Positions 53,611-63,877 of a stretch of 64,000 nt of DNA are shown here, piece after piece. Origin of the DNA: Noviherbaspirillum sedimenti (lineage in GTDB: Bacteria > Pseudomonadota > Gammaproteobacteria > Burkholderiales > Burkholderiaceae_D); assembly GCF_003590835.1 (NCBI RefSeq), contig NZ_QYUQ01000002.1, positions 4,464,001 to 4,528,000 on the forward strand. The letters run 5' to 3'. Under the pieces are notes generated by a model. It ran no database searches and had not been told where the DNA came from. It worked only from the letters and a program-made list of their open reading frames with translations. The translations under genes and the position numbers were made by a program. Numbering within the stretch: the stretch's first letter is position 1; the number at the start of each line of letters is the position of its first letter.

Positions 53611-55932
53611 ATGGCAATGGCGTTCAAAGTACCATTTTTATCCAAGGGCAATAAAGCGGCGCAGGGCAATGAGGCCGTCGGCCAGGACGAGGATTTGTCC
53701 GATGACCAGATCGCCGATTACAAGCCGTTGAGCGCCAATGCCAGCCAGGTGTCTGCTGAAAGCAGATCGGCCAGCGATTATCAGTCTGCGCCGAATCCTG
53801 ATGCGACCTTCATTGGCGACGTGCTGCAAAAGAGCGGCAACATCCGCCTGCCCTGGATCGGCACGCTGCCCTTGCAGGAGCAGGTGCGTGTGCTCCTGCT
53901 GATGCTCGGACTGACCTTGTTGCTGGGCGCAATTTTCGCGTGGGCCAATTCGCGTGGCACTTCGCTGGCGGCGACCCAGACCCAGATTGCCGCCGAAGCG
54001 CTGATGCATTCGCAGCGCATCGGCAAGGCGGCGCCCAATGCAATCCAGGGCAACGAGGAAGCTTTCCGGCAATTGAAGGAAAGCCGCGACGCCTTGCAGG
54101 CCGACCTGAACATTCTGAATAATGGCGGCGCCTACCAGGGACGTAACATCGGTGCGCCCGCGCAATCCATGAAAGGCGCGGTGGAAGATACCCTGCGCGC
54201 CTGGGACAAGACGGAGAGTTCCGCCAGCACCATCCTGAAATTGCAGGGCGATCTGAGCGGCCTCGGGGCTACCCTGAAAAAAATGAATGACATTTCCCCG
54301 GACATGCTGGAACTGGCGGAACAGGTTGCCACTTTGAAGGCGCAGGGCGGTGCCGCTGCGCGCGAGATTGCTTCTTCGAGTCAGCTGGTGATGCTGACCC
54401 AGCGTCTGGCACGCAGCGCCAATGCTTTCCTCACCTCGCAGGGCATGAGCCCGGAAACTGCATTCCAGCTCGGCAAGGACACCAATACCTTCCATGACAT
54501 TATCGAGGGTTTGTTGAATGGTAGTGAAGTCATGCGTCTGGGGGCGACCCGGGACGCCGATACGCGTGAAAAATTGCTTGAGCTGAAAGCGGTTTTCGGC
54601 GAATACCAGAAAGCGGTTGCTGGCATCCGTGGCAATGTGCAGGATTTCATCGCTGCAAAAAAAGCCGAACAATTGGTTTTTAATGAAAACGAGGCGCTCA
54701 AGCAAAGCCTGACAGCCTTGCAGGAAGTCTATCGGACGGATCAGAATTCGTTCAGCGTGTCTTTCTTCGCCATGGTGTTTTTCTCCGTTCTGGCGCTGAT
54801 TGCTGCAGCGGGCGTGGCGCTGGTGGTACTGCAGGATAGCCGTAACCGCACCAAGGAAGCCGAAGACCAGCGCCAGGAAGCCGATGCCCAGCGTCAGCAA
54901 GCGCAGTTCCAGGAAGAGGAAGCCAAGCGCACCAATGACCAGAACCAGGCGGCGATTCTGCGGCTGATGAATGAGCTGCAAGAGGTGGCGGATGGTGACT
55001 TGACGGTGCAGGCGACGGTGTCGGAAGACATTACCGGCGCGATCGCCGACTCGGTTAACTACACGGTGGAAGAACTGCGCATCCTGGTCGGTCGTGTGAC
55101 CAACACGGCCGAGCAGGTGACCACCGCTTCCACCCAGGCGCAAAATATTTCGACTGAACTGCTGGTCGCATCGCAAAAGCAATCGCGTGACATCCAGGAA
55201 ACCGGCCAGGCCGTGCTGGAAATGGCGGAGCAGATTACCGATGTTTCCAAATCGGCCAACGAGTCCGCTGAAGTGGCGCGCCAGTCGGTGACGGCGGCGG
55301 AAGAAGGCGCCCGTGCGGTGGAAAACGCCATCAAGGGCATGCATGAAATTCGCGAGCAGATCCAGGAAACCTCCAAGCGAATCAAGCGCCTGGGTGAATC
55401 TTCCCAGGAGATTGGTGAAATTACCGAGCTGATTTCCGACATTACCGAGCAGACCAACGTGCTGGCGCTGAACGCGGCAATCCAGGCGGCGTCGGCAGGT
55501 GAAGCAGGACGCGGCTTCTCGGTGGTGGCGGAAGAAGTGCAGCGGCTGGCGGAACGCTCGGCCGAAGCGACCAAGCAGATTGGCGCGCTGGTGCGTACCA
55601 TTCAGACCGATACCCACGATGCGGTGGCCGCTATGGAGAAATCCACGCAGGGTGTGGTCGAGGGGGCGAAGCTTTCCGACGCCGCCGGTACCGCACTGTC
55701 CGATATCCGCCGCGTGTCGAACCAGTTGGCAGAACTGATTCAGGGCATCTCGGCGGCAACCGAGCAGCAGGCGACCTCGGCCAATGGCGTGGCGCAAAGC
55801 ATCCAGAGCATTCTGACCGTGACCGAGCATACCCAGGAAGGTACGCAACAGACCGCCGAATCGATTCGCGAGCTGACCAGACTGGCTGAAGAACTCAAGA
55901 ACTCGGTGTCGCGTTTCCGCGTGGCTGCCTGA
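53611..55932 (+). CDS. pilJ: Methyl-accepting chemotaxis protein PilJ
   Basis: The 773-residue receptor has a long cytoplasmic amino-terminal part and two membrane helices ([20 protein letters not shown] near residue 95; [20 protein letters not shown] near 390). The periplasmic region between them contains two related helical PilJ modules. A HAMP-like segment and a signalling domain end it, with the hairpin tip [20 protein letters not shown] followed by [15 protein letters not shown]. It probably senses pilus-surface contact and signals through PilI to ChpA. An in-frame ATG lies two codons on; either may be the start. Confidence 0.95.
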   Translation: MAMAFKVPFLSKGNKAAQGNEAVGQDEDLSDDQIADYKPLSANASQVSAESRSASDYQSAPNPDATFIGDVLQKSGNIRLPWIGTLPLQEQVRVLLLMLGLTLLLGAIFAWANSRGTSLAATQTQIAAEALMHSQRIGKAAPNAIQGNEEAFRQLKESRDALQADLNILNNGGAYQGRNIGAPAQSMKGAVEDTLRAWDKTESSASTILKLQGDLSGLGATLKKMNDISPDMLELAEQVATLKAQGGAAAREIASSSQLVMLTQRLARSANAFLTSQGMSPETAFQLGKDTNTFHDIIEGLLNGSEVMRLGATRDADTREKLLELKAVFGEYQKAVAGIRGNVQDFIAAKKAEQLVFNENEALKQSLTALQEVYRTDQNSFSVSFFAMVFFSVLALIAAAGVALVVLQDSRNRTKEAEDQRQEADAQRQQAQFQEEEAKRTNDQNQAAILRLMNELQEVADGDLTVQATVSEDITGAIADSVNYTVEELRILVGRVTNTAEQVTTASTQAQNISTELLVASQKQSRDIQETGQAVLEMAEQITDVSKSANESAEVARQSVTAAEEGARAVENAIKGMHEIREQIQETSKRIKRLGESSQEIGEITELISDITEQTNVLALNAAIQAASAGEAGRGFSVVAEEVQRLAERSAEATKQIGALVRTIQTDTHDAVAAMEKSTQGVVEGAKLSDAAGTALSDIRRVSNQLAELIQGISAATEQQATSANGVAQSIQSILTVTEHTQEGTQQTAESIRELTRLAEELKNSVSRFRVAA

Positions 55933-56044
55933 CGGCAGGGCTGATTTTCAGCCAATCCAGGCCCGGTGCCCTGCTGTGTTGGGGCCGTTAGTGATGCATG
56001 GTGGTGGGCCGGCCCGTCACCTATAGAATTTCCGCGAGGTAGTC

Positions 56045-59000
56045 ATGACCACCCAATCTTCGGTTCCGCCACAAGGTGCCCGAGACAACTTCGATGCCGG
56101 TTCCCTGTCCTGGGTGATGGGTGAAATCCGCGAAGCACTGGGCCGCTCCAAAACGGCCTTGTTCGAAGCCGTCGCACAAGATGCAGATAGTCGTTCGACC
56201 ACGCTGCGCCAGGCCAAGACTTTCCTGCACCAGGCGCATGGCGCCCTGCAAATCGTCGATATCGATGGCGTTGCGATCATCACCGAGACAACTGAAGACT
56301 TGCTTGACCGGCTCGAATCGGGGCAGATCGAACTGACCGACAAGGTTGCGCAAACCATTGAAAATGCCTACCAGGCGCTGGCCGAATACCTGGAAGAATT
56401 GCTGGCCGGCGCCTCGCACCAGCCGGTGCGGCTGTTCCCTTATTACAGGTCGCTGCTGGAGGCGCGCGGCGCTGAACGCGTCCATCCTGCCGACCTGTTT
56501 TTCCCCAACCTGGCGATCCGGCCGCAATTGCCGCCGATCGATGCTGCGGCGTTTTCCGACACCATCGATTACGCCAGCTTGCGCCAGCGATTTGAAAAGG
56601 CCTTGCTGCCTTTTCTGAGAAAAAACGACGCAGCATCTGAAGCTGCAAATGCGCGCGCGATGCTGGACATCGTCGTCCAGGTCGAACGTAACCAGAGCAA
56701 CCAGCAATCGCGTGTTTTCTGGTGGGTCCTGCATGCCTTGGCCGAGGCCGTTGCCGCAGGACAGATTCCGAAGGAAATCTACGTCAAGCAGCTGTTTGCC
56801 CGTATTAATCTGCAGATCCGCCGCCTTTCCGAGGGTTCCGCCAGCATCGCTGAACGACTGCTGCGCGATGCGCTGTTCTTCATCGCCCGCATCGAGCTGC
56901 CGTCGCCGCGTGCCGCGCAGGTGCGCGCCGCCTATCAGCTCGACGGCCTGGTGCCGGTCGATTACGACCGGAAGCGCTACGGCCAGATTGACGGCGAGGC
57001 GCTGGCGCTGGCCAAGACCCGCTTGAACCAGGCGAAGAACCTGTGGAACCGGATCGCCGCCGGCGACATCACCGTTGCCGAGGCTTTTGGCGCCGAGATG
57101 AAAGGCTTGACCGAAGCCGTCAGCAAGCTGGGTTCGCCTTCGTTGTTGAAATTGCTGCGCGAATTGAACGGGATTGCCCGTCATGCCGCGGCGACGTCGC
57201 AATCGGGCGGCGTACTCGGCCTGGAAATGGCAACCAGTCTGCTGTTCGTCGAAAATGCGCTGGGCAATATCAACCGGCTGGCCGATGATTTCGGCCCGCG
57301 TGCCGATGCGATGACGGCACGCCTGTTGTCGATTGTGGCCGGCGAACTGCCAACCGAGTCGGCGCAGTGGATGGATGAGATGTCGCGCGAGGCGCAGCAG
57401 CGCCAGACCATGGCAGCCCTGGGCGGTGAAATGCAAAACAGCCTGCGCCAGGTTGAAAAGCTGCTGGACGACTATTTCCGTGAGCCGGCTGGCCGGGCCG
57501 CGCTGGTGCAGATTGCGCCGGTCCTGCACCAGATCAGCGGCGCCCTGGCGATCCTCGACCAGGACGACGCCTTGCGTGCGGTCGAGCATACCCAGGAAGT
57601 GGTGCGCGGCTTTGTCGAAAGTCCAGAAGACGCCAGCCCCGATGTCGAAGCTTTCCAGCACGTGGCCCAGAATGTCGGTGCGTTGAGTTTTTTCATCGAA
57701 ACCTTGCAATTGCAGCCGGAAAGCGCCAAACACCGCTTCTCGTTCGATGAAGGCAAGGGCCTGTTTCGCGCCAAATTGCTGGAACGGGATGCGGCGGGCG
57801 CCGCCGAGCAGGTCGTCATGGTGCCGGCGCTGGAAGAGGATGCCGGCGCGCCGGAAGCGTTGGTGGCAAGTGGCATCGATGAAGTTGCCTTGCCGACGGT
57901 TGAACAGGAGCTTGAACTGCATCAAAAGCAGTCGGCAGAATTAGCGAGGTGTCTTTCAGCTGAGCCAACTGACGCCCGGCTCCAGGAACAACTGAAGGAA
58001 TCGCTCGAACAAGTCCAGTTCGCCGCCGCGCTGGTCGACAACCCGGAAGCGGGTGAGCGGGCCCGGGTTGCCATGGACATGCTGGAAAACGCCGCGGACG
58101 ACGGTGCTTTGGGCAAATTGGTCAGCGCCACCGCTGAATCCGTAAGCGTATCTTTGCCCGTGGCCGCGCCGGCACCCGTGCCCGCTGCCGCGCCGATGGC
58201 TGCACCGCAAGCGCAAGCCTCGGACGAAGAGGTCGATGCGGAGTTGCTGGAAATCTTCCTCTTCGAAGCGGAAGAGGTACTCGAATGCATCAATACCACC
58301 ATACCGCAGTCGCGCCAGGAGCCGCAGAACCAGGAACACTTGACGACCTTGCGCCGTTCCTTTCATACCTTGAAAGGCAGCGGCCGCATGGTCGGCTTGA
58401 TGGCTTTCGGCGAAGGCGCTTGGAGCGTCGAGCAAGTCATGAACCTGAAGCTGGCTGATGGCCAGGGTGGCGATGCCGATTTGTATGCATTGCTGGGAAA
58501 GGCATCTGAATTACTGTCCGCATGGGTCGTTGACCTGCAGACTCAGGGCAGGTCGATGCGACGGCCAGATGCGCTGATCGCCGCCGCGGACCGGCTCAGG
58601 GATGGCGCGCCGTTTTTCTATGAGGAAGCCCCCGCGCCAGAAGCAGTCGTGGCCGATGCCGCTATCGCTGATGCGCTGGAATTTGCCGATCAGGAAGTCA
58701 CGGCGCAGCCGCTCGTTGTCGATGTCAGTGTTGCACCAGACGAAGACGTGCGGATGCAATTTGATCCGGCGACCCTCGAAGCTATTGAGGCTATTGAGGG
58801 CATTGAGGGCATTGAGGCAAACGCCGCGGACGAAATGATTGAAGCGGCTGACGCCATCGAAGTCGCACAGGAAGCTGAACCGCTGACGGCTGACGAGGCA
58901 ATGGATGGCCTGGCGCCGTTGACAGACCACTTCATGCTGCAAGTCGATGAGAGCGCCGTTGACGCCGCAGCAGATTTCTCTATGCCGGCAGAAGATGTGC

Positions 59001-62000
59001 CGGAATGGCAGGCACTGGACGAATTTTCTGAGCAATTCGCAGAGCCGGAAAATGCCGCGACGAATGAGATGATCGCGCAAGTGCAAGTAAGCGAGGATAT
59101 TCCGGGCTTCGGCGAAATCGCCATTCCCCAGCCAGTACCGGTGGCGGAAATCATTGAATTTCCAAGCATGCAGGCCCCGCTTGCTGCGCGCGACGATGGT
59201 GTCAAATATATCGGCGATCTCGAAATCAGCGTGCCCTTACATAATATCTATCTGGCGGAAACAGATGAACTGGTGCGCATGCTGGCCAACGATATTGCCG
59301 AGTGGCGGCATGAGCCGGAACGCGTAGTCAATATCCTGGCCGTGCATGCTGCCCATTCGCTGGCGGGAAGCTCTGCCACTGTCGGCTTCTATACCCTGCA
59401 GGAAGTGGCGCATGGGCTGGAATTGGCATTGCAGTGCCTGTCGCGCAAGCCAGCCAGCCTGGCCCCCGAGGAGTTCGCCATCCTGGAGGCGAGCGTCGAG
59501 CGACTGAAAGCCATGCTGCAAATGTTTGCCTTGGGCGAGATGCCGGCACATGAGCCAGAAATGGTACAGTCGCTGGTCGATTTGCGGCATGCGGTGGACG
59601 CACGTACTGCTGCGCTGTCGGTCGAGCCGGGCGCCGATATTGAAGAGATGGTAGCGTTGGAGCCTACCTTGGCCGAGCTGGAAGCCGCGGAAGCGCTGGC
59701 GAGCTTGGGCGCAGTGCCGTCGCTCGAAGAAATACAAGTATTGCAAGTGGCGCCTGTCGAAGAAGTGCAAGTGGTACCTGCTGTGGTGTCGGCGCTCGTG
59801 CCTGCGCCGCAGCAGCAGGATGCACAGATTATGTCGTCCGATTTTGCGACCAAGCCAGCCGAGAATGACGCCGCTGCGCCGGCTAACGTCATCAAGGATG
59901 AACTGGATGCGGATCTGCTGCCGGTCTTCCTGGAGGAAGGGCGCGACATGTTGCCCGAAGTTGGCGAAAAGCTGCGCTCCTGGCAAGCGAACATGGCGGA
60001 TGTGAGTTTTCCGCAGGCCTTGCTACGTCTTTTACATACCATCAAGGGCAGCGCCCGCATGGCCGGTGCGATGGGGCTGGGCCAGCACATGCATGAGATG
60101 GAAACTAGGATTGAAGCCATCACGCACGCCGGCTTCCCCTCGACGCAGTCGCTGGAAGATTTGCTGTCGCGTTATGACTATGGTTTGCAGTTGTTCGAGG
60201 TGTTGCAGAATCCGGATGCGGCCCGGCCGGCTCCGGTGCCGGCAGCCGCAGACGACAGCAATGCGCCAGCTGGCGCTGCGACGGGCCTGGTCGAGCTGAA
60301 TTCGCTCATGCCGGCGCGCACCGCCAATTTCGCCGCAACGCCGGCGCCTGCCGCACAAAAAGCGGTCGCCGCCGGCGCACCGGTACCGCTGGTGCGGGTG
60401 CGCGCCGACATCCTCGACCGCCTGGTCAACCAGGCCGGTGAAGTGTCGATCTCCCGCTCCAAACTGGAAACCGAGGTTGGCACCCTGCGCGGTTCGCTGT
60501 CCGAATTGACCGAGAACATCACACGCTTGCGTACCCAGTTGCGCGAAATTGAAATGCAGGCCGAGTCGCAGATTTCCTCGCGCATGGCCTTGTCGGGCGA
60601 TCGCGAGTTCGATCCGCTCGAATTCGACCGCTTCACCCGCTTGCAGGAATTGACGCGCATGATGGCCGAGAGCGTCAACGACGTCGGCTCGGTGCAGCAA
60701 AACCTGATACGTACGGTCGATAGCGCCAGCGACGACCTGATCTCGCAGGCACGCCTGACGCGTGATCTGCAACAAGATCTGATGCGTGTGCGCATGGTCC
60801 AGTTCGCCAGCATTTCCGAACGTCTGTTCCGCGTCACGCGCCAGGCATCGAAGGAGCTCGACAAGCGCGTCAACCTGGACATCCGCGGCAGTGCGGTGGA
60901 AATGGACCGCAGCGTGCTGGAGCGCATGGCCGGGCCGTTCGAACATTTGCTGCGCAATGCGATCGTGCATGGCGTCGAATCGAAGGAAAGACGCCGCGCC
61001 GCCGGCAAAAGCGAGATCGGCGAATTGCTGGTGGAAGTCCGCCAGGAAGGCAACGAGGTCGTCATCCAGTTCAACGACGACGGTCAGGGCCTGGATGTCG
61101 AACGCATCCGTGAAAAGGCGCAATCCCACGGCCTGCTCGGCGAAGGCATGAGCGAAAGCGAAGTGACCGACCTGATTTTCCATCCGGGCTTTTCGACCGC
61201 CGATGCGGTGACCGAGCTCGCCGGTCGCGGTGTCGGCATGGATGTGGTCCGTTCCGAAGCGGCCGCGCTGGGTGGCCGCGTGGCGATCAAGACAGAGCCG
61301 GGCAAGGGCGCGCAATTCACCATCCACCTGCCGCTGACGCTGGCGGTGACCCAGGTGGTGCTGCTGGCAACCGGCGGCAAAGTGTACGCGGTGCCTTCTG
61401 TGCTGGTGGAGCAGGTGCAGCAGTTGAAGACTGGCATGCTGACTGCGGCTTACAATGAAGGTGCCGTGATGTGGCAGGGGCAGCGGGTGCCGATGCAATA
61501 CCTGGCAACCTTGCTGGGCGACCGTGATGCCACCGCTGTGGCGCAGCAATACACGCCGCTGGTCATCATGAAAAGCGGCAGCGACCGTGTCGCGCTGCAC
61601 GTCGACCAGGTGATCGGCAATCGCGAGGTGGTGGTCAAGAACATCGGCCCGCAACTGGCGCGCATGATCGGCATCGCCGGCGCCACGGTGCTCGGTTCCG
61701 GCGAGATCGTATTGATCGTGAACCCGGTGCCACTGGCCCAGCGCGTGGCTCAGGAAAATATGCGCGCGCCGCGCCTGGTCGCTTCCGATGCGCCGGAGCA
61801 CATGGGGGCGGTGGCCGAGATGGCGAGCGGCAAGCCGTCGGCACCGCAGTCGGAGTCGGTACAGGGCTTGCGCACGCAAAATATCGTCATGGTGGTCGAC
61901 GATTCGCTGACGGTGCGTCGCGTTACCCAGCGCCTGCTGGTGCGCGAAGGCTACCAGGTGGTGCTGGCCAAGGATGGCGTCGATGCGCTCGAACAATTGC

Positions 62001-62257
62001 AGGCGATCACGCCTGACGTGATGCTGGTCGATATCGAAATGCCGCGCATGGATGGCTTCGACCTGACTCGCAACGTGCGCAGCGACGAGCGTACCAGGCA
62101 TATTCCGATCATCATGATCACGTCACGTACCGCCACCAAGCACCGCAACTATGCGATGGAACTGGGCGTCAACGAATACCTTGGCAAGCCTTACCAGGAA
62201 GACGATTTGCTGAAATCGATTTCCGGTTTCATCAACAAGGAAACCCCGGTGAACTGA
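56045..62257 (+). CDS. chpA: Hybrid chemotaxis kinase ChpA (PilL)
   Basis: The 2070-residue CheA-type kinase controls twitching. The amino-terminal 600 residues are PilL-type helical modules without a good His. Hpt modules follow, with His774 (HTLKGSGRMVG), His1104 (HSLAGSSATVG) and His1331 (HTIKGSARMAG). A dimerisation helix pair, HATPase (NAIVHGVESKERRRAAGKSE; GRGVGMDVV), CheW domain and receiver (VMVVDDSLTVRR; phospho-acceptor Asp1996 in DIEMPRMDG) complete it. GAGGTAG precedes the ATG. Ala/Glu-rich linkers, one with a 9-bp DNA repeat, separate the Hpt modules. Pseudomonas ChpA has more Hpt/Spt domains, so this is a somewhat shorter form. Confidence 0.95.
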   Translation: MTTQSSVPPQGARDNFDAGSLSWVMGEIREALGRSKTALFEAVAQDADSRSTTLRQAKTFLHQAHGALQIVDIDGVAIITETTEDLLDRLESGQIELTDKVAQTIENAYQALAEYLEELLAGASHQPVRLFPYYRSLLEARGAERVHPADLFFPNLAIRPQLPPIDAAAFSDTIDYASLRQRFEKALLPFLRKNDAASEAANARAMLDIVVQVERNQSNQQSRVFWWVLHALAEAVAAGQIPKEIYVKQLFARINLQIRRLSEGSASIAERLLRDALFFIARIELPSPRAAQVRAAYQLDGLVPVDYDRKRYGQIDGEALALAKTRLNQAKNLWNRIAAGDITVAEAFGAEMKGLTEAVSKLGSPSLLKLLRELNGIARHAAATSQSGGVLGLEMATSLLFVENALGNINRLADDFGPRADAMTARLLSIVAGELPTESAQWMDEMSREAQQRQTMAALGGEMQNSLRQVEKLLDDYFREPAGRAALVQIAPVLHQISGALAILDQDDALRAVEHTQEVVRGFVESPEDASPDVEAFQHVAQNVGALSFFIETLQLQPESAKHRFSFDEGKGLFRAKLLERDAAGAAEQVVMVPALEEDAGAPEALVASGIDEVALPTVEQELELHQKQSAELARCLSAEPTDARLQEQLKESLEQVQFAAALVDNPEAGERARVAMDMLENAADDGALGKLVSATAESVSVSLPVAAPAPVPAAAPMAAPQAQASDEEVDAELLEIFLFEAEEVLECINTTIPQSRQEPQNQEHLTTLRRSFHTLKGSGRMVGLMAFGEGAWSVEQVMNLKLADGQGGDADLYALLGKASELLSAWVVDLQTQGRSMRRPDALIAAADRLRDGAPFFYEEAPAPEAVVADAAIADALEFADQEVTAQPLVVDVSVAPDEDVRMQFDPATLEAIEAIEGIEGIEANAADEMIEAADAIEVAQEAEPLTADEAMDGLAPLTDHFMLQVDESAVDAAADFSMPAEDVPEWQALDEFSEQFAEPENAATNEMIAQVQVSEDIPGFGEIAIPQPVPVAEIIEFPSMQAPLAARDDGVKYIGDLEISVPLHNIYLAETDELVRMLANDIAEWRHEPERVVNILAVHAAHSLAGSSATVGFYTLQEVAHGLELALQCLSRKPASLAPEEFAILEASVERLKAMLQMFALGEMPAHEPEMVQSLVDLRHAVDARTAALSVEPGADIEEMVALEPTLAELEAAEALASLGAVPSLEEIQVLQVAPVEEVQVVPAVVSALVPAPQQQDAQIMSSDFATKPAENDAAAPANVIKDELDADLLPVFLEEGRDMLPEVGEKLRSWQANMADVSFPQALLRLLHTIKGSARMAGAMGLGQHMHEMETRIEAITHAGFPSTQSLEDLLSRYDYGLQLFEVLQNPDAARPAPVPAAADDSNAPAGAATGLVELNSLMPARTANFAATPAPAAQKAVAAGAPVPLVRVRADILDRLVNQAGEVSISRSKLETEVGTLRGSLSELTENITRLRTQLREIEMQAESQISSRMALSGDREFDPLEFDRFTRLQELTRMMAESVNDVGSVQQNLIRTVDSASDDLISQARLTRDLQQDLMRVRMVQFASISERLFRVTRQASKELDKRVNLDIRGSAVEMDRSVLERMAGPFEHLLRNAIVHGVESKERRRAAGKSEIGELLVEVRQEGNEVVIQFNDDGQGLDVERIREKAQSHGLLGEGMSESEVTDLIFHPGFSTADAVTELAGRGVGMDVVRSEAAALGGRVAIKTEPGKGAQFTIHLPLTLAVTQVVLLATGGKVYAVPSVLVEQVQQLKTGMLTAAYNEGAVMWQGQRVPMQYLATLLGDRDATAVAQQYTPLVIMKSGSDRVALHVDQVIGNREVVVKNIGPQLARMIGIAGATVLGSGEIVLIVNPVPLAQRVAQENMRAPRLVASDAPEHMGAVAEMASGKPSAPQSESVQGLRTQNIVMVVDDSLTVRRVTQRLLVREGYQVVLAKDGVDALEQLQAITPDVMLVDIEMPRMDGFDLTRNVRSDERTRHIPIIMITSRTATKHRNYAMELGVNEYLGKPYQEDDLLKSISGFINKETPVN
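58781..58816 (+). repeat. In-frame 9-bp tandem repeat in chpA linker
   Basis: Four head-to-tail 9-base units (GCTATTGAG twice, GGCATTGAG twice) encode Ala-Ile-Glu and Gly-Ile-Glu in the acidic linker between Hpt modules. A change in copy number would lengthen or shorten the linker without a frameshift. Confidence 0.85.
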
Positions 62258-62266
62258 GTTGCGCTA

Positions 62267-62287
62267 GTGTCATGAGTTTGAAATTCG
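62267..62287 (+). repeat. Left terminal inverted repeat of the IS630 element
   Basis: This 21-bp repeat pairs with the right end at 20 of 21 positions. The transposase stop codon lies inside it. Confidence 0.92.
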
Positions 62288-63349
62288 CAGACAAAATCGT
62301 TCAATACTGGCCATGATGTCATCAGCGGACTTGGTCCAGACAAACGGCTTGGGGGCGGCGTTATTGAGTTTGAGGTAATCGCGAATGGCGTCTTCCAATT
62401 GACGGGTCGAACGATGGGTTCCGCGGCGAATTTGTTTTTCGGTCAGCGTGGCGAACCAGCGCTCGACCTGGTTGAGCCACGAAGCAGAGGTCGGCGTGAA
62501 ATGTACGTGGAAGCGCGGATGACGGGCGAACCAATTGCGGATGGTTGGTGTCTTGTGCGTACCATAGTTATCCATCACCAAATGAATGTCCAAATCGCTC
62601 GGAACGGAGGCTTCGATCGTGCGTAAGAATTTCAGAAATTCACTGCTGCGATGCCGCCGGTGCAACTGCCCGATGACTTCGCCCGTGGCAATGTCGAGCG
62701 CGGCAAACAAGGTCGTCGTGCCATGACGTTGGTAGTCATGGGTGCGCCGTTCTGCAACGCCAGGAGCCAGCGGCAAGATTGGCTGGGTCCGATCCAACGC
62801 CTGAATCTGGCTCTTCTCATCGACGCACAGCACCATCGCCTTGACCGGCGGATCGATGTACAGCCCCACGATGTCGCGGGTCTTCTCGACAAACAGCGGA
62901 TCGGTGGATAGCTTGAAGGTTTCCTGACGATGCGGTTGCAAGCCAAATGCGCGCCAGATACGGCTGACCGCCGTTTGCGACAGCTTAGCTTCGCGTGCCA
63001 TGGTGCGCGTACTCCAGTGCGTGGCGTTCGACGGTTTCTCTTCCAGCGTCTTGGCGATCACGGCATCGACGCGCGCATCATCGATCGTGCGCGGCGCGCC
63101 CGAGCGGGGGGCGTCCAGCAAACCATCCAATCTCATTTGCACAAAGCGCCCGCGCCATTTCGATACCGTCTGCCCCGTCACTGCAAGTTTGGCGGCGACC
63201 GCCTTGTTCTCCGCTCCGTCGGCACATTCCAGCACGATGCGCGAACGCAGAGCCAATGCTTGCGCCGTCTTGCGTCGGCGTGCCCAAGCATGCAATTGTT
63301 CTTGTTCTTCTGCGCTCAACACCAACGCCGCTTTCGGTCTGCCTGCCAT
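62270..63349 (-). CDS. IS630-family transposase
   Basis: The 359-residue DDE transposase has an amino-terminal helix-turn-helix region ([20 protein letters not shown] followed by [10 protein letters not shown]) and the catalytic triad: Asp in [12 protein letters not shown], Asp in [11 protein letters not shown] and Glu in [12 protein letters not shown]. The frame is open upstream to another ATG, but [10 protein letters not shown] is the usual start. No frameshift or stop is seen, so the protein should be functional. It is the only gene of the element. Confidence 0.96.
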   Translation of the reverse strand: MAGRPKAALVLSAEEQEQLHAWARRRKTAQALALRSRIVLECADGAENKAVAAKLAVTGQTVSKWRGRFVQMRLDGLLDAPRSGAPRTIDDARVDAVIAKTLEEKPSNATHWSTRTMAREAKLSQTAVSRIWRAFGLQPHRQETFKLSTDPLFVEKTRDIVGLYIDPPVKAMVLCVDEKSQIQALDRTQPILPLAPGVAERRTHDYQRHGTTTLFAALDIATGEVIGQLHRRHRSSEFLKFLRTIEASVPSDLDIHLVMDNYGTHKTPTIRNWFARHPRFHVHFTPTSASWLNQVERWFATLTEKQIRRGTHRSTRQLEDAIRDYLKLNNAAPKPFVWTKSADDIMASIERFCLRISNS

Positions 63350-63407
63350 ATCATCCTCACTGTCGAAAACAATAAAACTGGGACAGCGAACAGGCAAAAT
63401 AATTCAA

Positions 63408-63428
63408 CGAATTTCAAACTCAGGACAC
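63408..63428 (-). repeat. Right terminal inverted repeat of the IS630 element
   Basis: This repeat is inverted relative to the left end, with one mismatch at position six. It is followed by the duplicated TA and the GCCGGCG that would have adjoined chpA before insertion. Confidence 0.92.
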
Positions 63429-63451
63429 TAGCCGGCGTCATCGGTTCCGTG

Positions 63452-63486
63452 AAAACCCGCACCTTTATTGGCTGTGGGTTTTTTAT
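63452..63486. terminator. Terminator displaced from chpA by the IS element
   Basis: AAAACCCGCAC and GTGGGTTTT pair with a small bulge around an 11-base loop, followed by T6 on the plus strand. On the minus strand an A/T-rich arm is also present, so it can work for the photolyase-side transcript. It lies 1.2 kb from chpA, separated from it by the insertion. Confidence 0.65.
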
Positions 63487-63523
63487 TGCTGCTTGACCAC
63501 GACGAAGCGCGCCAGCGTCTGCG

Positions 63524-63877
63524 TCACTGCGCCACTGCGGCATCGTGCACATTGGCCTGCGGTTCATAATCCGTGTTGGTGAAGACCGCTTGTGCCTGCA
63601 ACGGCCTTGCCAGTGCGGGAATCGCTTGCGTGGCGCATGCATGCAGGACGATCATCCTACTGCCAAGGAGTTGCAATTCGCCATGCAGTTCCATTACGCT
63701 GGCATGGATGAAGGCGACCCGGCGGTCGTCTGCCGTTAGCTTGTCGAGGATTTCCCGGTCAAAGATGAAAATGCAAAAAACCCATTCGCTTTGATACAGG
63801 GTGAAATGGCGGGCCGCATGATCCTCGGCGCGCAAGTCGCGCCGGAACCAGGCAATTGATTGGCGGAATCGTGCCAT
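63524..63877 (-). pseudogene. Amino-terminal fragment of a DNA photolyase
   Basis: The 117-residue frame matches the start of cyclobutane photolyases: FRQSIAWFRRDLRAEDHAAR, VFCIFIFDREIL, DRRVAFIHASVMELHGELQ and VFTNTDYEPQANVHDAAVAQ, after which it stops. A photolyase is about 470-500 residues, so the folate and FAD-binding domains are missing. Past the stop, in another frame, about 14 codons (TLARFVVVKQQ then stop) look like the end of a different protein just before the terminator. I infer a deletion that joined the photolyase start to another gene's end. It is probably non-functional. Confidence 0.75.

Larger units (their letters stand above)
62267..63428 (-). mobile_element. IS630-family insertion sequence (1162 bp)
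   Basis: The element is bounded by 21-bp inverted repeats (GTGTCATGAGTTTGAAATTC plus G on the left; GTGTCCTGAGTTTGAAATTC plus G on the right, inverted) that differ at one base. Both ends are flanked by TA, the target duplication of the IS630/mariner group. It carries one intact transposase. The element lies 10 bases after the chpA stop, and the stretch beyond it looks like the original downstream sequence with a terminator. The ends and target site suggest a recent insertion. Confidence 0.93.

Noticed and set aside
56021-62101. Long open frames antisense to chpA (over 600 codons)
   Set aside because: They follow from the GC-rich codon bias of chpA. No start site, no similarity and no context support them.
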